64,000 bases of DNA, from positions 153,532,667 through 153,596,666 of the forward strand of contig CM075673.1 of the NCBI GenBank assembly GCA_037962975.1. Direction: 5' to 3'. The notes beneath the pieces were generated by a model that worked only from the letters and a program-made list of their open reading frames with translations, made no database searches and was not told the origin of the DNA. Positions 11,632 through 23,090 of the stretch are shown piece by piece; position 1 is the stretch's first letter, and each line of letters opens with the position of its first letter. The stretch comes from Clitoria ternatea (lineage: Eukaryota > Streptophyta > Magnoliopsida > Fabales > Fabaceae). The position numbers were made by a program, and so were the translations under genes.

Positions 11632-12274
11632 CGGATTTTAAGGAAAATAAATTTATTAGATAATGATAATTAATCATTTATGGTCAAATAATTATGGGAG
11701 ATGTTGTTAGACATTAGAGGTGAATTATCGGTAAATTAAGATTTACCGGAACCGAGTGAATTAACGGATGACGTGGGACCCACTTGACTTAATTAGGTGT
11801 TTAATGGGTCTAGAATGTTTGGAAAATTATTGTGGTTAAGATGGTATAGTTAGAATGATTTTTGGTGTCAAAGAAATAATTAATTGGACTCGATGTATGT
11901 TATTAGATGGGGAAAATATAAACCAATAGGAATTAAAAGAAAACCAAAAATCCCATTTCTCCTCCCATTATCACCGTGACCTCTTTCTCTTTATCACTTG
12001 ATTCTTTTACCCATTGGATAATGGGGAATTATTATCCATTGGTAAAAGCAAAATGTGACATCCTTTTAACCATTGGACAATGTCCAATTTTGGTCTAATT
12101 TTTCCCTTCTCTTCCTCATTCTCGGTACACTCTTCTCCTCCACTCTATCTTTATCATTTTCTTCTTCTCCTCCATTCTTCTCTTGCACAAACCGTGGTCA
12201 CCCCTCTCCCTTGCCATTCCACTCAAAATTAAATGGTTTCCATGGATTTGTGAGGCTAGAATGGCGTCTATCAC
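11632..12274 (+). repeat. 5' portion of a gypsy-type LTR, cut by the CACTA element
   Basis: It begins TGTAACATCCCGGATTTTA, the same class of terminus as at 33656, 41142 and 50961. The sequence ends where the CACTA terminus begins at 12275, and the remainder of the LTR is not recognisable on the far side. The 72-codon frame at 12073-12291 crosses the junction and is not a gene. Confidence 0.6.
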
Positions 12275-12294
12275 CACTAAAAAAACCTTAAATA

Positions 12295-12945
12295 GCTACC
12301 TCAATTTAGCGACCACCGGAAAATCGTCGCTAAATAGCGACCGAGTTAGCGACCGTTAGGAGAAAAGAGACAAAAAAAAGGTTAGCGACTCCTTTAGCGA
12401 CCATAGAAAAAGTGGTCGCTAACAATTGCAACACTCCGTCACTATCATCGTCGCTAAATCCACCCTCGTCGCTGGTGCGGTCGCTAGATTTCACCTCCCT
12501 CCTTTTTTTGTTTCCCTCCAAGGTTTTTTGTTAGCGCCAAACCATAGCGACGGTAGTGACCGTCGCTGAGTTTCCTTCCAAACATTAGCGACGTTAAGAC
12601 CGTGTCGCTATGTTTTGTACTAGTGACAGTTTAATTGGCCGTCGCTATGATTTTTGGTCTTCCCTCCATAATTTTACTTTTATGAAGGGAAGGTAGTGAT
12701 GGTGGAGTGACACCATCGCTAATGTTTGGGGGATTAGTGACGGAATTGTGTGGCCGTCGCTAATATTCAGGGGTTTAGGGACGGAAGTGTGTGGCCGTCG
12801 CTATGATTTAGGTAAACAAAAGGCACGACGGATTTCGCCGTCGTTAGTTTTGAAATTTAGGGACGGAATATTTTTACCGTCGCTAAACTTTAACGTGTCA
12901 CTTGAGTGACTTCTTTAGCGACGATTTAGGCCGTCGCTATGGTTT
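12295..12945. repeat. CACTA left subterminal repeats
   Basis: More than fifteen copies of a core TAGCGAC or its complement GTCGCTA, often extended to TAGCGACGG, occur in both orientations. Subterminal arrays like this are the known transposase-binding regions of CACTA elements. The 12521-12330 minus-strand frame is an artefact of this array. Confidence 0.85.
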
Positions 12946-13019
12946 CAATTTGTTTCAACATCATCCCTTCCCCAAATCATTTACCATAAACACCAAAAAT
13001 TTCATCTCCCAACCTTCCT

Positions 13020-13480
13020 TACACTAAACCTCTCCGAACCCTTTCTCCCTCTTTCGGCCACAATTTCCCTTTCTCTCTCTCTCTCTCGTTAACCATTTCT
13101 GTCTCCTAACCTTCTCTCCCTCTCTTGGTCACCATTTCCCTCTCTCTCCCTAAACTTTCATCTCTCAACCTTCCCTACACTAAACCTCTCTGAACCCTTC
13201 CTCCCTCTCTTGGCCACCATTTCCCTTTCTCTCTCTCTCCTCCACCATTTTCATCTCCTAACCCTCTCTCCCTCTCTCGGTCACCATTTCCCTCTCTCTC
13301 TGTGTTAGGATTTGGCTCTGTGTCTCTCTGCCACCATTCTTTCTCAATCCCCCAGACAATTTTCCTATAACGATAGGTCTTCCTCGCGGTAGTGACCTTG
13401 TTGTGCATCGTATTTAATCTCCATTGCGGCAGCTCTTCCTCGCAGCAGGTCTCCTTGACGGTTCCCTAGCTCTTAGGTAA
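13020..13480 (+). promoter_or_regulatory. pyrimidine-rich leader of the CACTA transcript
   Basis: Long CT-rich stretches with CTCTCTCTCTCTC runs and three similar CCTAACCTTCTCTCCCTCTC-like units end in a donor-like AG/GTAAGCTC near 13475. This resembles a 5' untranslated exon of a plant CACTA transcript. The minus-strand frame at 13408-13175 simply opposes the CT tract. Confidence 0.4.
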
Positions 13481-14776
13481 GCTCATTTTCCTTCTCTATT
13501 CATGTTTTATTTTTCTGTTTCTGCTTTTTCTAGTTGCGTTTGATGGCCCTAAGTTGGAAGACACATGTTTCTTCTCCATTAGGTTATTTTATGTATTTTA
13601 TGAACTAAGTTGCTACTATTGGGTTACTTTTTGCTGTATAATGTTTGCTTGCTTAGATGGAAAATATGAAGTATAATGTATGTTTGATGTATAATGTCTG
13701 ATGTATAATGTCTGCTTATTCTGTTGCAAAGTTAGAAATATTTATTCTGCCTATTCTGTCTGCTTATTATAGTAATTTGTTTGGTCTTGATTTCATTTGC
13801 AGAAACGATACTTGAGATTAGATTTTAAAAATTGGTTAAACAAACAACACAGTTAGGCAACTTGGCTTCATCTTTTAGGAGATCAATGTGATTTGTCACT
13901 AATCATAGATGAGAGAAAAGAGTGAAACTTGTCTAATATATATAGTTAGTTTACAAATCAACTTTAATCGCATACAAATAGAACACAAATTGATTTAAAT
14001 GGCTTTAAGTAAAATCTTAAAAATTCTCTTAAGAAGCTGCCAACAAAACAATTTGATCCAGAGAGGGGTCTGTGTCTTCCAATATGTGGAGGAGTTATCC
14101 AGCTATACTACATTGTTATCATCATTAAATGGATTATCTCAACACTTTCTCCAGTATCAGGAAACAAACACCAAAAGGTTTGGATTATTATTTGCTTAGT
14201 TATTGCATGGAGCTCGTGGAAGGAAAGGATTTTAAAACAAAACTATATGTGTGGTGAATAATGGCTTTACTTGATTAAAATTAAAATTTGGTATTGGTTT
14301 TGAGCACTTTTAAAGGTAATTATAAAAACACTCGTATTTTGAAATCTGTTAAATCTGATCTTGAATATATCTTTCAAAAACTCAGGTATACCTTCTTTTT
14401 TTGTTTTATTACTTGCTTACCCATAGTCATATTTTAACGATAACTTGGGTGTAATTCCATTTAATGTTGTGATTTTAGTGGTGAGTTTTACCTCACTAAC
14501 ACCTTTTAACATTAATTTTTATAGTTTTGATTGGAGAATGGCGGTAGAATATGAATTACCTCACTAACACCTTTTTATAGTTTTACCTCCCACATACCAT
14601 CCTTATCTTCTTCACACACCATTAACCCACCCCTAATTAATTACCATAAAAACTCATTAGATAAGATCTTTCAAATAATTAATCAAAAATATTTAGGTGT
14701 TTGGGTTAAAAAACATCTCATCATCTTTATATTTCGTATACCCAAAATAAGAAACGTTCCCGAGTGTGCCACGTAC
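13481..14776. other. non-coding CACTA interior
   Basis: AT-rich sequence with short internal repeats (TATAATGTCTG near 13690-13720; CCTCACTAACACC at about 14500 and 14560). Near 14170-14300 a weak LINE-like reading, IAWSSWKERILK, can be seen on the plus strand but is too short to call. Probably intron and small insertions. Confidence 0.35.
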
Positions 14777-14937
14777 CATTTCGCATGTTGGTATTAAGAA
14801 ATACCACTGCTCACGACCAGAGTGTAGTCACATCGAGTCAGGCACGGGGGTTGTGCATTTCGCATGTTGGTTAGGAGAAATAACAGTCAATAGGTGAGTG
14901 TGCAATCACGTCGAGTCAGGCATGGGGGGAGTGTGCA
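14777..14937 (+). repeat. 79-bp unit duplicated in tandem
   Basis: CATTTCGCATGTTGGT recurs at 14777 and 14856, each copy continuing into GTCGAGTCAGGCA-like text, so the period is 79 bp. The two units are diverged. Source element unknown. Confidence 0.65.
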
Positions 14938-15239
14938 AACAAAATTATTTAAATTTTGATTTGTTTAAAAAATATAAGAAACAACTCATCATCAAAACCA
15001 AATTAAACCAAATTACAAGTATTTTCGACATGAATTTATTACTCTACGAACTGGCAATGTATGCTTATATAATTAAGCTGGTTTATTTTAAATCTGCAAT
15101 GATAAATACGTATATTATGGTAAATGTTCGTGGTGTTTCCAGAAAAGGGAAGTCATAAATGTGATTTAAGGGCAATTTCATGTGATAGGAAGAGACATAG
15201 AAAGGTATAGAGTTTTGACTATATATGTGTAATCAGATT

Positions 15240-15910
15240 AGGAAGGTCTAAAAGCGGTTATGGCGCCGCCATGGCGGTATGGCGTGGTGGAAATTGAACG
15301 GCCCGATATGAAAGGGTCATGGCGTTGGGGTTTTTCATGGCGCCGCCATGGGCAAGGTGCAATATCGCTGCATGGCCGGCCATGGCGGAAATGGGAGAAA
15401 AAAAAAACGTTTTAGGCCCTCGACCCAGTTTCTGACCCGGCAGCCTAAACCTTTCGGGTTTCCCTTTGAACCTCGAAAATGAAGAAAACCCTAAAACAGC
15501 AAAGCCACTTCCGTTTCCCAGTTCTCCCTCCATTTTCGATTCCCCTCTGGCGGTTTCCAAGGCATTTTAGCACCCTCCGGCGCTTGGGTCTTCTTCTCCG
15601 GCGAGATTTCCTCATTTCCAGCGCTTGGGTCTTCTTCTCTAGCATGATTTCTCCATCTCCAGTGCTTGGGTTGTCTTTTCCGGCGTGCTGGTTGTCTTCT
15701 CTGGCGTCGTGGTTGTCTTCTCCCGCGTCGTGGTTGTCTTCTCAGGCGTCTCTGTTTTTTGTTCAGGTTGGTTGGTCCCTGTCTTCTCTCACTTCTTTCC
15801 TCTCTTTTTTTTATTTCTTCTTCTCTCCTCTAAGCTAAATGCTTGGCCTTTTCTCTGTTTCTGTTTTTATCTCTCTTCTCTCTCTTCTCTCTTCTCTTCT
15901 CTTCATTACC
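15240..15910 (+). mobile_element. hAT-like 5' terminal fragment (tentative)
   Basis: The segment has GC-rich palindromes built on ATGGCGCCGCCATGG (15262 and 15339) and a perfect 14-bp palindrome CATGGCCGGCCATG (15371-15384). After AACCCTAAAA it carries a roughly 21-bp repeat, TTGTCTTCTCxGGCGT, four times (15668-15760) and then CT-rich DNA. Such palindromic starts followed by a Cys/Ser-coding leader resemble plant hAT element ends, but no BED or dimerisation domain follows because a copia LTR begins at 15914. The frames at 15479-15838 and 15560-15258 are repeat artefacts. Confidence 0.35.
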
Positions 15911-15913
15911 TCT

Positions 15914-16189
15914 TGTAGATATCAAAAATTGAAAGAATATGAGAAGAATACTTTTATGTTTTTTGGAGAATAACATTGTATTATGCATTAGCTCTTTTAA
16001 ATAGAGCTGGAGTCAAAACTGAAAACAAATACATCCCTTATTTTTAGTCAAAACTAACGGCATTCTTATTTTATAAAAAAAAAAGAATTGAGAGCTCCTC
16101 CTAAAGTCTAGGTTCTAAATAACAAAAAAATAATCTTATAGAAATCAGATGAACATCACTTAGCAGCTGTTGTGGGCACACTTTCAACA
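15914..16189 (-). repeat. copia-3 3' LTR
   Basis: The LTR is 276 bp with TG...CA ends on the minus strand. It directly follows a polypurine tract (AAGGAGGAAATT) and the RNase H C-terminus. No second LTR or target-site duplication is seen. Confidence 0.65.
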
Positions 16190-16860
16190 AATTTCCTCCT
16201 TGCCTTAACAGCTACAAACACCTAGTTTGCTTCTCAAAGCTTCGAATCTGCTTCTTGTAAGTGCTTTTGTTAAAACATCTGCAAGTTAATCTTCTGTTCT
16301 ACAATAAAGGAGCTTGACTTCACCTTCTCTCTACGCTTCTCTTAAAAAGAATAACTTGATCCTAAAATGCTTAGTTGGCTCATTTTGCTCCATATGTAGA
16401 TCTGCAAGTATATGCCTAAGCCAAATAACTTGATTCCCAGCAGCATTGGCTGCCACATATTCTGCCTCTGCTGTGCTTTGAGCCACAACGTCTTACTTCT
16501 TTGAACACCATGAAAATACACCTGAACCAAAGCTGAAACAATAACCTAATGTACTTTTCATGTCGCACTAAGAACCAACCCAATCACTGTTAGAATATCC
16601 TTAAAACTAAAAATTCTGAGTGAGTGAAGTTGGTGACATAATTTACAGTTTCCTTTACATATCTCACAATCCGTTTGGCAGCTTGAAGATGAACCGAACT
16701 AGCACAATGTATAAATCTTTCTTTTCATGCTTACTGCAAACATGATATCAGGTCTCATCAATTCCTTTAGGTAGTGTTTTATTGAAAATATGTACTGATT
16801 AATATTGTGAATTACAAAACACTACTTATATCTGTCCTGATATTTCATTTCAAAGGTGTA
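15914..16860 (-). mobile_element. copia-3: truncated Ty1/copia 3' end
   Basis: Minus strand, in order: the end of RT (SSVHLQAAKRIVRYVKET near 16640-16720), RNase H (SDSDWVGS, STAEAEYVAANAAGN, and ADVLTKALTRSRFEALRS at 16200-16560), a purine tract AAGGAGGAAATT, then an LTR (16189-15914, 276 bp) starting TGTTGAAAG and ending TCTACA. Upstream pol, the 5' LTR and the PBS are missing. The coding part is interrupted by stops. It lies inside the CACTA element. Confidence 0.75.
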
Positions 16861-17833
16861 AGTCAGTTGGTTTACTCATGAATCTTAAGAGTAAACGAGC
16901 AGCAAACATCAATTTGGTTCTTAAATCGACTAGATAAAATAAATTTGCTGATAAACTTTTGTTTACGGTCTTGTTGTTGTCCACCCAAATCCGTGTGATG
17001 AAGTATTTTACAACTTATGAAATTATGTAGAATTAGAACGTAAACCTCTTTTATGAGATTTGAATTTAGTATTATGCTACCTATTGTCTTGAATGTTTTA
17101 ATATTGGTCTCTTCGTTGTCATATTTCAGTATATACATTTGAATATGTGTGCAACATAGTAAGTATCTCCCATATTATAATACCTTTAGCTTTGTACCCG
17201 AAACCCGTTTAGGAGCACTTCTATTGAGTAATAGCTGAACTTGTTGAATGATTTTTCAAAAATAAACTGGGGTCTTAACTTACGATTTAATATGACCTAC
17301 ACTGTGTAATTGTCAATTTACGATTTAATATGACCTATAATGTATCTTTCAAGGACTTTGTTCATAACTTCATAAATCGTTGGTTGAATGACAAAATCTT
17401 ATTCTGTTGTTTGTGATAAGTTATTCTACTGTACATGACAAAATATGTTGTTTCTTTTAATTAATGTAATTTGCTTCTTTCGTCTGACATAAGATATGGT
17501 ATTGATGTGAATAGAAATTGTTAATTTCCTAAAGATAGTTAGGATTCAGTTTTTCTGTTTTACCTTTTTTAGTAAGTTGTAAAGCTAAAAGTTATTACAT
17601 TATTAGCTATTACATCTTTAGAAACCTCATTATAGAAACCAGTTGAATGTTAGGAACTTTGATTAACACTGTTAACAATCAACTTTGTCATGCATACCAA
17701 TACACTTTACGCGTGGTCTGTGTTTGGATCTCATCAGCTTTGTCTCCATTGCTATCTCTCTTTCGACGGTAATCCCCTAATGCTAACTTTCTGGCTATGT
17801 GTGTTGTATGTTTTGAAGTGTATATATGTTGAT
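16861..17833. other. AT-rich CACTA interior, no gene seen
   Basis: No frame with recognisable similarity. CAATTTACGATTTAATATGACCTA-type text repeats at about 17282 and 17314. Probably 5' intron of the CACTA transposase transcript. Confidence 0.4.
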
Positions 17834-17834
17834 T

Positions 17835-18055
17835 GTTGTTTGTTAGTGGAGAGCAGAGCTCATTAGGCAGTGGTTTTATGTGTTGATAACATGATTTTTT
17901 ATGCATGTGTAATGTTGTTTGTTAGTGGAGAGCAGAGCTCATTAGGAATTGGTTTTGTGTGCTGATAACATGAGAGTTTATGCATGTGTAATGTTGTTTG
18001 TTAGTGGAGAGCAGAGCTCATTAGGCATTGGTTTTGTGTGCTGATAACATCATTT
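17835..18055 (+). repeat. 79-bp tandem repeat, three copies
   Basis: GTTAGTGGAGAGCAGAGCTC recurs at 17842, 17921 and 18000, a regular 79-bp period, with the rest of the unit well conserved. It lies in the non-coding leader upstream of the CACTA transposase gene. Confidence 0.9.
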
Positions 18056-18110
18056 GGGACTTAATACCTCTCAATATCATATACAATGCGTAGTATATAT
18101 AATTATCTAT

Positions 18111-18215
18111 ACTGGGAAGTTTTCTGTATGTAACAGGCCATTTCTAAATTTGGGAAATGTCTAGTTTACAGGGGAGACTCTGCCAAAATTTTGGCAGGCT
18201 CCCTTTCTTAGGGAA
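18111..18215 (+). repeat. hairpin module, copy 1
   Basis: Contains TGTAACAGG, TTTACAGGGGAGACTC and an 18-bp perfect palindrome CTGCCAAAATTTTGGCAG (18180-18197) enclosed by GGGAG/CTCCC. It is similar along about 100 bp to 22994-23090 in the first intron of the second CACTA gene. Confidence 0.8.
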
Positions 18216-18736
18216 CTTAAAAAATGAAACTCAACTTTAATAATGTAGGGTTTAGTCGTGTGTGTACCCATTAGATTCCCGTTCAAGTTTCAAAACAACC
18301 AGCTGATGTACCGTGTTGTGTTGGATCTTGAATTGTCCCGGTTGGACAGTTTGGTATGAATTTGTAACCAGTAGGGCGTAACCCATCAATGTTGTATATG
18401 GTCTATGTTGAGACGTTGAATGTTCATTTAAAATTTTAGTTTTGGTGTTTTGTATTGTCCCAAGGGTGCATGACTGCGTGCGGTGTTTCATACCGTACGT
18501 ATCTCTGTGTACTCGGGGATCAATGCGAAATGCTGCCGAAATTTCAAATGAACATCAACGACACAAGATAGACCACATACAACATCGATGGGTTACGGAT
18601 GGTTGCATATTCATCCCGAATGGGATAGGGCCCCACCAATTTTCAACATCAAAGAGATAGAGTGATTCACAACCGATAGTCAACTAAAAATTTAAAAATG
18701 TAAAGTAACAGAAATTGTGCTTGTTAGATATTGTAA
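18216..18736 (+). other. leader upstream of the CACTA transposase ORF
   Basis: No supported coding region. The frames here, including 18442-18660, do not resemble proteins. The transposase ATG follows at 18737. Confidence 0.4.
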
Positions 18737-21700
18737 ATGGAGGTACCGGCAAATCGGCGATGGATGTACAACCGACTAGATCGCAGTCGGCGAGTGACTG
18801 AGGAGTTTATGATGTGGCTATTGGAGTTCATTTTGTTTGCTACGGCAAACACGCCTGGATTTGAAGCAACTCAGAAGATTCGTTGTCCGTGCTCAAGATG
18901 CAAATGCATGAGTTTTGAATACGCGAATGATGTCATGTGCCACCTAACTGAAAAAGGGTTCATGGAAACATACCACTGCTGGTACAACCATGGTGAGCAG
19001 TTACCGCCTAGACCATCAGACGTAACCGTGCAACAGTCTTACTATGAGGTTGGAGGAAACAGGGATACGTACAACAACATAGAACAAATGGTGATGGATC
19101 ATGTTAGACCCTCCACCGGGCGTATGCTGGAACATAATGAGCAAGCAGGTCATGGAGACCCTGACAATGTAGAGGAGGATCCTAATCCGGAGGTGAAGAG
19201 ATTTTATGATTTGTTAGCGGCGGCTCAGACTCCATTGTGGGACGGGTGCAACAGTCACACTGAGTTATCCGCCTCCCTAGCTGCTTTAAGCCTAAAGGCA
19301 GATTATAATCTTTCTGGAGGTTGTTTTAATAGGATGGTCAATCTGATGGGTTCCACCATGCCTAGTAATCATAGAATGCCACCAAACCTATACCATGCTA
19401 AGAAACAAGTGGCAAACTTAGGGTTGGGTTGTGTGAAGATAGAGTGTTGTGTTGGCGGATGTATGCTATTCAGAAATGAGTTTGCAGATAAGAGTGTCAC
19501 AAAATGCCTGCATTGTAATGAGGAACGCTACAAAACCGTTAAAAGGAGAGGGAAGGTAACCCGGACGGCCAGGAAGAAAATATGGTACTTCCCTATAACA
19601 CCGCGTCTTCAACGCCTGTATGCCTCATTATCCACGGTAAAACACATGCGTTGGCATGCTCTGAACTGAGCACAAGAGGGGTTTCTTTGCCATCCTTCCG
19701 ACGGGAAAGCTTGGAAGCGTTTGGATGAGCTATATCCGGACTTTTTTGACGACCCGCGCAATGTAAGACTTGGCTTATGTACTGATGGGTTTAACCCGTT
19801 CGGTCAATACGGAAGAGCTTACTCCTGTTGGCCAGTCATACTGACCCCATACAATCTGCCTCCTGATATGTGTATGAAGAGGGAGGTCATGTTTCTATCT
19901 ATACTGGTTCCAGGACCCAAAAATCCAAAGGCGAACATAGACATGTTTTTGCAACCGTTGGTTGAAGAGTTATCACAATTATGGGATGTCGGGGTAATGA
20001 CATACGATGCGTCTTTGAAGAACAATTTCATGATGCGTGCTGTTTTGATGTGGACTATCAACGACTTCCCGGCCTATGGTATGCTTTCTGGATGGTCAAC
20101 GTCTGGGAAGCTTGCTTGGCCTGTATGCATGGAACATACTGGGGGGGAATCACTCCCTGTTAGTAGCAAGACAAGTTTCTTTGACTGTCATCGAAAGTTT
20201 CTACCGTTGGATCACCCGTTTAGGAGAAATAAAACCGCTTTCAAGAAGAACAAGGTGGTTACTGACCCTTCACCCCGTAGGTTATCCGGTGCACGGGTTT
20301 GGCAGAGGGTCGAAGAGTATCCCTACATCTGGGACAAGAGTGTTAAGGAGTTTGCGGGTTATGGTAAGGAACACCACTGGGTGAAGCAGAACATCTTATG
20401 GGATTTGCCATATTGGAAAGACTTGTTGTTAAGACACAACATTGATGTCATGCACACTGAACGTAATGTTTTCATGAATATTTTTGACACTGTTATGGAC
20501 ATCAAGGGGAGAACAAAGGACAACGAGAAGAGTCTTCTTGGCCTTCCGATTTGGTGTTCTAGGAAGGAGTTGGAATTGAGGGATGCGGGACGTGGAAGAA
20601 TGTTTAAACCCCATGCAAAATATGTTTTAACTAGACCGCAACAGATTGCTGTGTGTATTTGGATGAATGGGTTGACCCTGCCTGACGGATTCGCTTCTAA
20701 CCTGAGTAGATGTGTCGACGTGAAGGAGGGTAGGGTGTTTGGCATGAAAAGTCATGATTGCCATGTCTTTATGCAACAACTACTCCCGTACGCGTTTCAT
20801 GCCTTACCGAAGCCTATTTGGAGACCATTGGTTGAGTTGAGTCACTTCTTTAAGGAGTTGACGGCAACTTCGTTGACTGTGGAGAAACTTGTGAAGATGG
20901 AAGAAACCATCCCAGTATTGATTTGTAAGTTGGAGCAGATTTTCCCACCAAGTTTTTTTTGACTCGATGGAGCATTTGCCTATCCATCTACCGTACGAGG
21001 CCTTGGTTGGTGGCCCGGTGTAGTATCGTTGGATGTATCCATTCGAAAGGTGAACGCCAGAATTGTTTAATTTCCTTGCAAACACTTCTTATAATAGTAT
21101 TTTCTAACTTAACACTTGTTAATGATGTTGAAGATTCTTACGCTCTTTAAAAGATAAAGTGTCAAACAAAGCCTGCGTTGAAGCATCAATTTGTGAGGCA
21201 TACTTAGTTGAAGAAATGACTACCTTTGCTTTTTTCTATTTTTCGACGGAGATAGAAACTAGAATGAGTAGAATTCCCCGCAATCTTGGGGTAGCCAGCC
21301 GCACAGGGTTTGATGAACAAACATCGATTTTCAACTATCCTGGTCATCCGGGGGGCAAGCTCACAAAATGTTACATTGATGAGAAAGATCAAAAGGAGGC
21401 TCACTTGTACATTCTTCTAAATTGCCCAGAAGTGGAACCCTTTATTGAGTAAGTCATAGAAGTTATATGTTACATTCTAAAACGTGGCTTTTATAGTATC
21501 TAAATTTGTTTCCTTTGAATAGCTTATATACAGAGATGCTAAAACTTGAGCAAAATGATTTAACTGATGACCAAATTCATAGTAAGGTGTCATCCAAGTT
21601 CGTTGGTTGGTTCGCGCAACACGTAAGACCCGTATACCAAGTGTTTTTAAGCCTATTTGCTTCTAACTCCCGGTATCTAACGATGACCTACTTGTTATGT

Positions 21701-22443
21701 TGTACATAGATACAAGACCCTAACAACCATATTGAAGATTCTTTACTCCAAGCCCTTTCTTGGGGGCCGGTGAAAACTGTTAAAAAATGGCCTATTTACT
21801 ACGTAAATGGCTACAAGTTTAATATTCTTCAATGGAGTGAAGGGATGCACACCCATAACTACGGGGTTTGTGTTAAAGGCACCGCCGGACAGTTGGAAGA
21901 AGACTTTTATGGAGTGCTGACGGAGATTGTTGAAGTTTCGTTCTCTGGACGACTAAGAAGAGATATTGTTCTATTCAAATGTGATTGGTTCGACAACACA
22001 ATTGGTGTTGGAACAAAGGTTGACAACAACTACGGCTTAGTTGAGGTCAAGAAGAATGGTAGATATAAAGGGTTTGATCCCTTCATTTTTACCCAACAAG
22101 CTGAGCAGGTTTATTACACCGACTTCCCAGGAGGACATCGGGACTGGTATGCAGTAATCAAGGCCAAGGCCCGAAGTCAGATCACTGACAATGTCTCCGA
22201 CGAGGTCGATGACGCTTATCAGCTTGCACCACACGAGCTCAACGATGCCAATTTGTTGTTCAACATTGATCCGGTCATAATGGATGAGACACTCGCCACT
22301 ACGGGGGGTGAACACATTGACAAAGACCTTGTCTCTCGATCAAAACGGTCTAGGGCTGATTTGGATACTGATGAACTTGTTCAAACAGATAACCACAGTG
22401 ACACTGAAATTGAGGGGGAATTTGAAACTGAAACAGACACAGA
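18737..22443 (+). pseudogene. CACTA TNP2-type transposase gene (few-lesion pseudogene)
   Basis: Start ATG at 18737. Domains in order: Transpos_assoc zinc-binding N-terminus (RRWMYNRLD..., CPCSRCKC) at residues 1-75; Transposase_21/TNP2 core (LCTDGFNPFGQY, VILTPYNLPPDMCM, ILVPGPKNP, LMWTINDFPAYGMLSGW, IDVMHTERNV) at about residues 290-600; DUF4218 (IAVCIWMNGLTLPDGFASNL, then LLNCPEVEPF); DUF4216 (NGYKFNILQW, LFKCDWFD). Predicted splices: 21049/21134, 21448/21523, 21622/21710 and 22443/22524. Lesions: TGA at 19667-19669 with the same frame resuming, one extra T in the 8-T run near 20949-20960, and TAG at 21021-21023 (Gln expected). It would catalyse element excision and insertion in the nucleus. 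Confidence 0.92.
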
Positions 22444-22604
22444 GTATGTAGTTGTTAAACATATATACATAGGTTTATATATATATCCTGAGACTAACTT
22501 TCTTTTCATGATTTTATCCACAGATGACGGGACGTCGACTGCCCTTCAGTAGGGGTGGTGGGTCCAGGACCCCGGCATCCCGTCTGAGGACTCCCACCCC
22601 AGGG

Positions 22605-22770
22605 CAGGAGACCACTCCATCACCATCACAGCAGACCACTTTATCACCACTACAGCAGACCACTTCATCACCACCACAGCGGACCACTCCATCACCACTA
22701 CAGGAGACCATTCCATCACCACCACTACAGCAGACCACCCCATCACCCCCACAGCTGACCACCCCAGAGC
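22605..22770 (+). repeat. in-frame 27-bp repeat in exon 1 of the second CACTA gene
   Basis: Six to seven imperfect copies of a 27-bp unit (CCATCACCACTACAGCAGAC-like) encode a nine-residue unit TTPSPLQQ(T). The antisense frames opposite (22762-22514, 22830-22546) are by-products. Confidence 0.85.
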
Positions 22771-22993
22771 AGACTCCTGGAGTTGGTGGCTTGGAGGACC
22801 CTGGCCATCAGGCCACCCCACCTCCGGCATCCCCTATGCCCATGTTGGTACCCGTGCCGGCCGGAGACGAGTAAGTGACTAAAACTAAAAAACTTTTATG
22901 TTATTTGTATGGTACGTTATATTAAACTTTAATGGAAAGACTTGTTGGCTTATTGTATAGTACTTTAATTAGTACTTGTATAGATTGAATTGT

Positions 22994-23090
22994 ACTGGGC
23001 ACTCTTCTGTTTGTAACAGGGTAACTATTTAAACTTGGAAATGTTACATTTACAGGGGAGACTCTGCCGGAATTTTGGGAGTCTCCCTAC
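22994..23090 (+). repeat. hairpin module, copy 2
   Basis: Lies in intron 1 of the second CACTA gene. TGTAACAGG and TTTACAGGGGAGACTCTGCC match copy 1. The stem here is GGGAGACTC (23056-23064) pairing with GAGTCTCCC (23079-23087), a different register from copy 1. Confidence 0.8.

Noticed and set aside
12330..12521. 63-codon minus ORF in the TAGCGAC region
   Set aside because: Falls within the CACTA subterminal repeats and the upstream junction; no protein similarity.
13175..13408. 77-codon Glu/Arg-rich minus ORF
   Set aside because: It is the complement of a CT-rich leader; composition only.
15479..15838. 119-codon Ser/Leu-rich plus ORF
   Set aside because: Produced by CT-rich DNA and a 21-bp repeat; no recognisable domain.
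20359..20745. 128-codon minus ORF and other antisense frames at 19819-21085
   Set aside because: Shadows of the CACTA transposase on the opposite strand.
22546..22830. Val/Met/Gly-rich minus ORFs
   Set aside because: Antisense of the 27-bp Pro-rich coding repeat.
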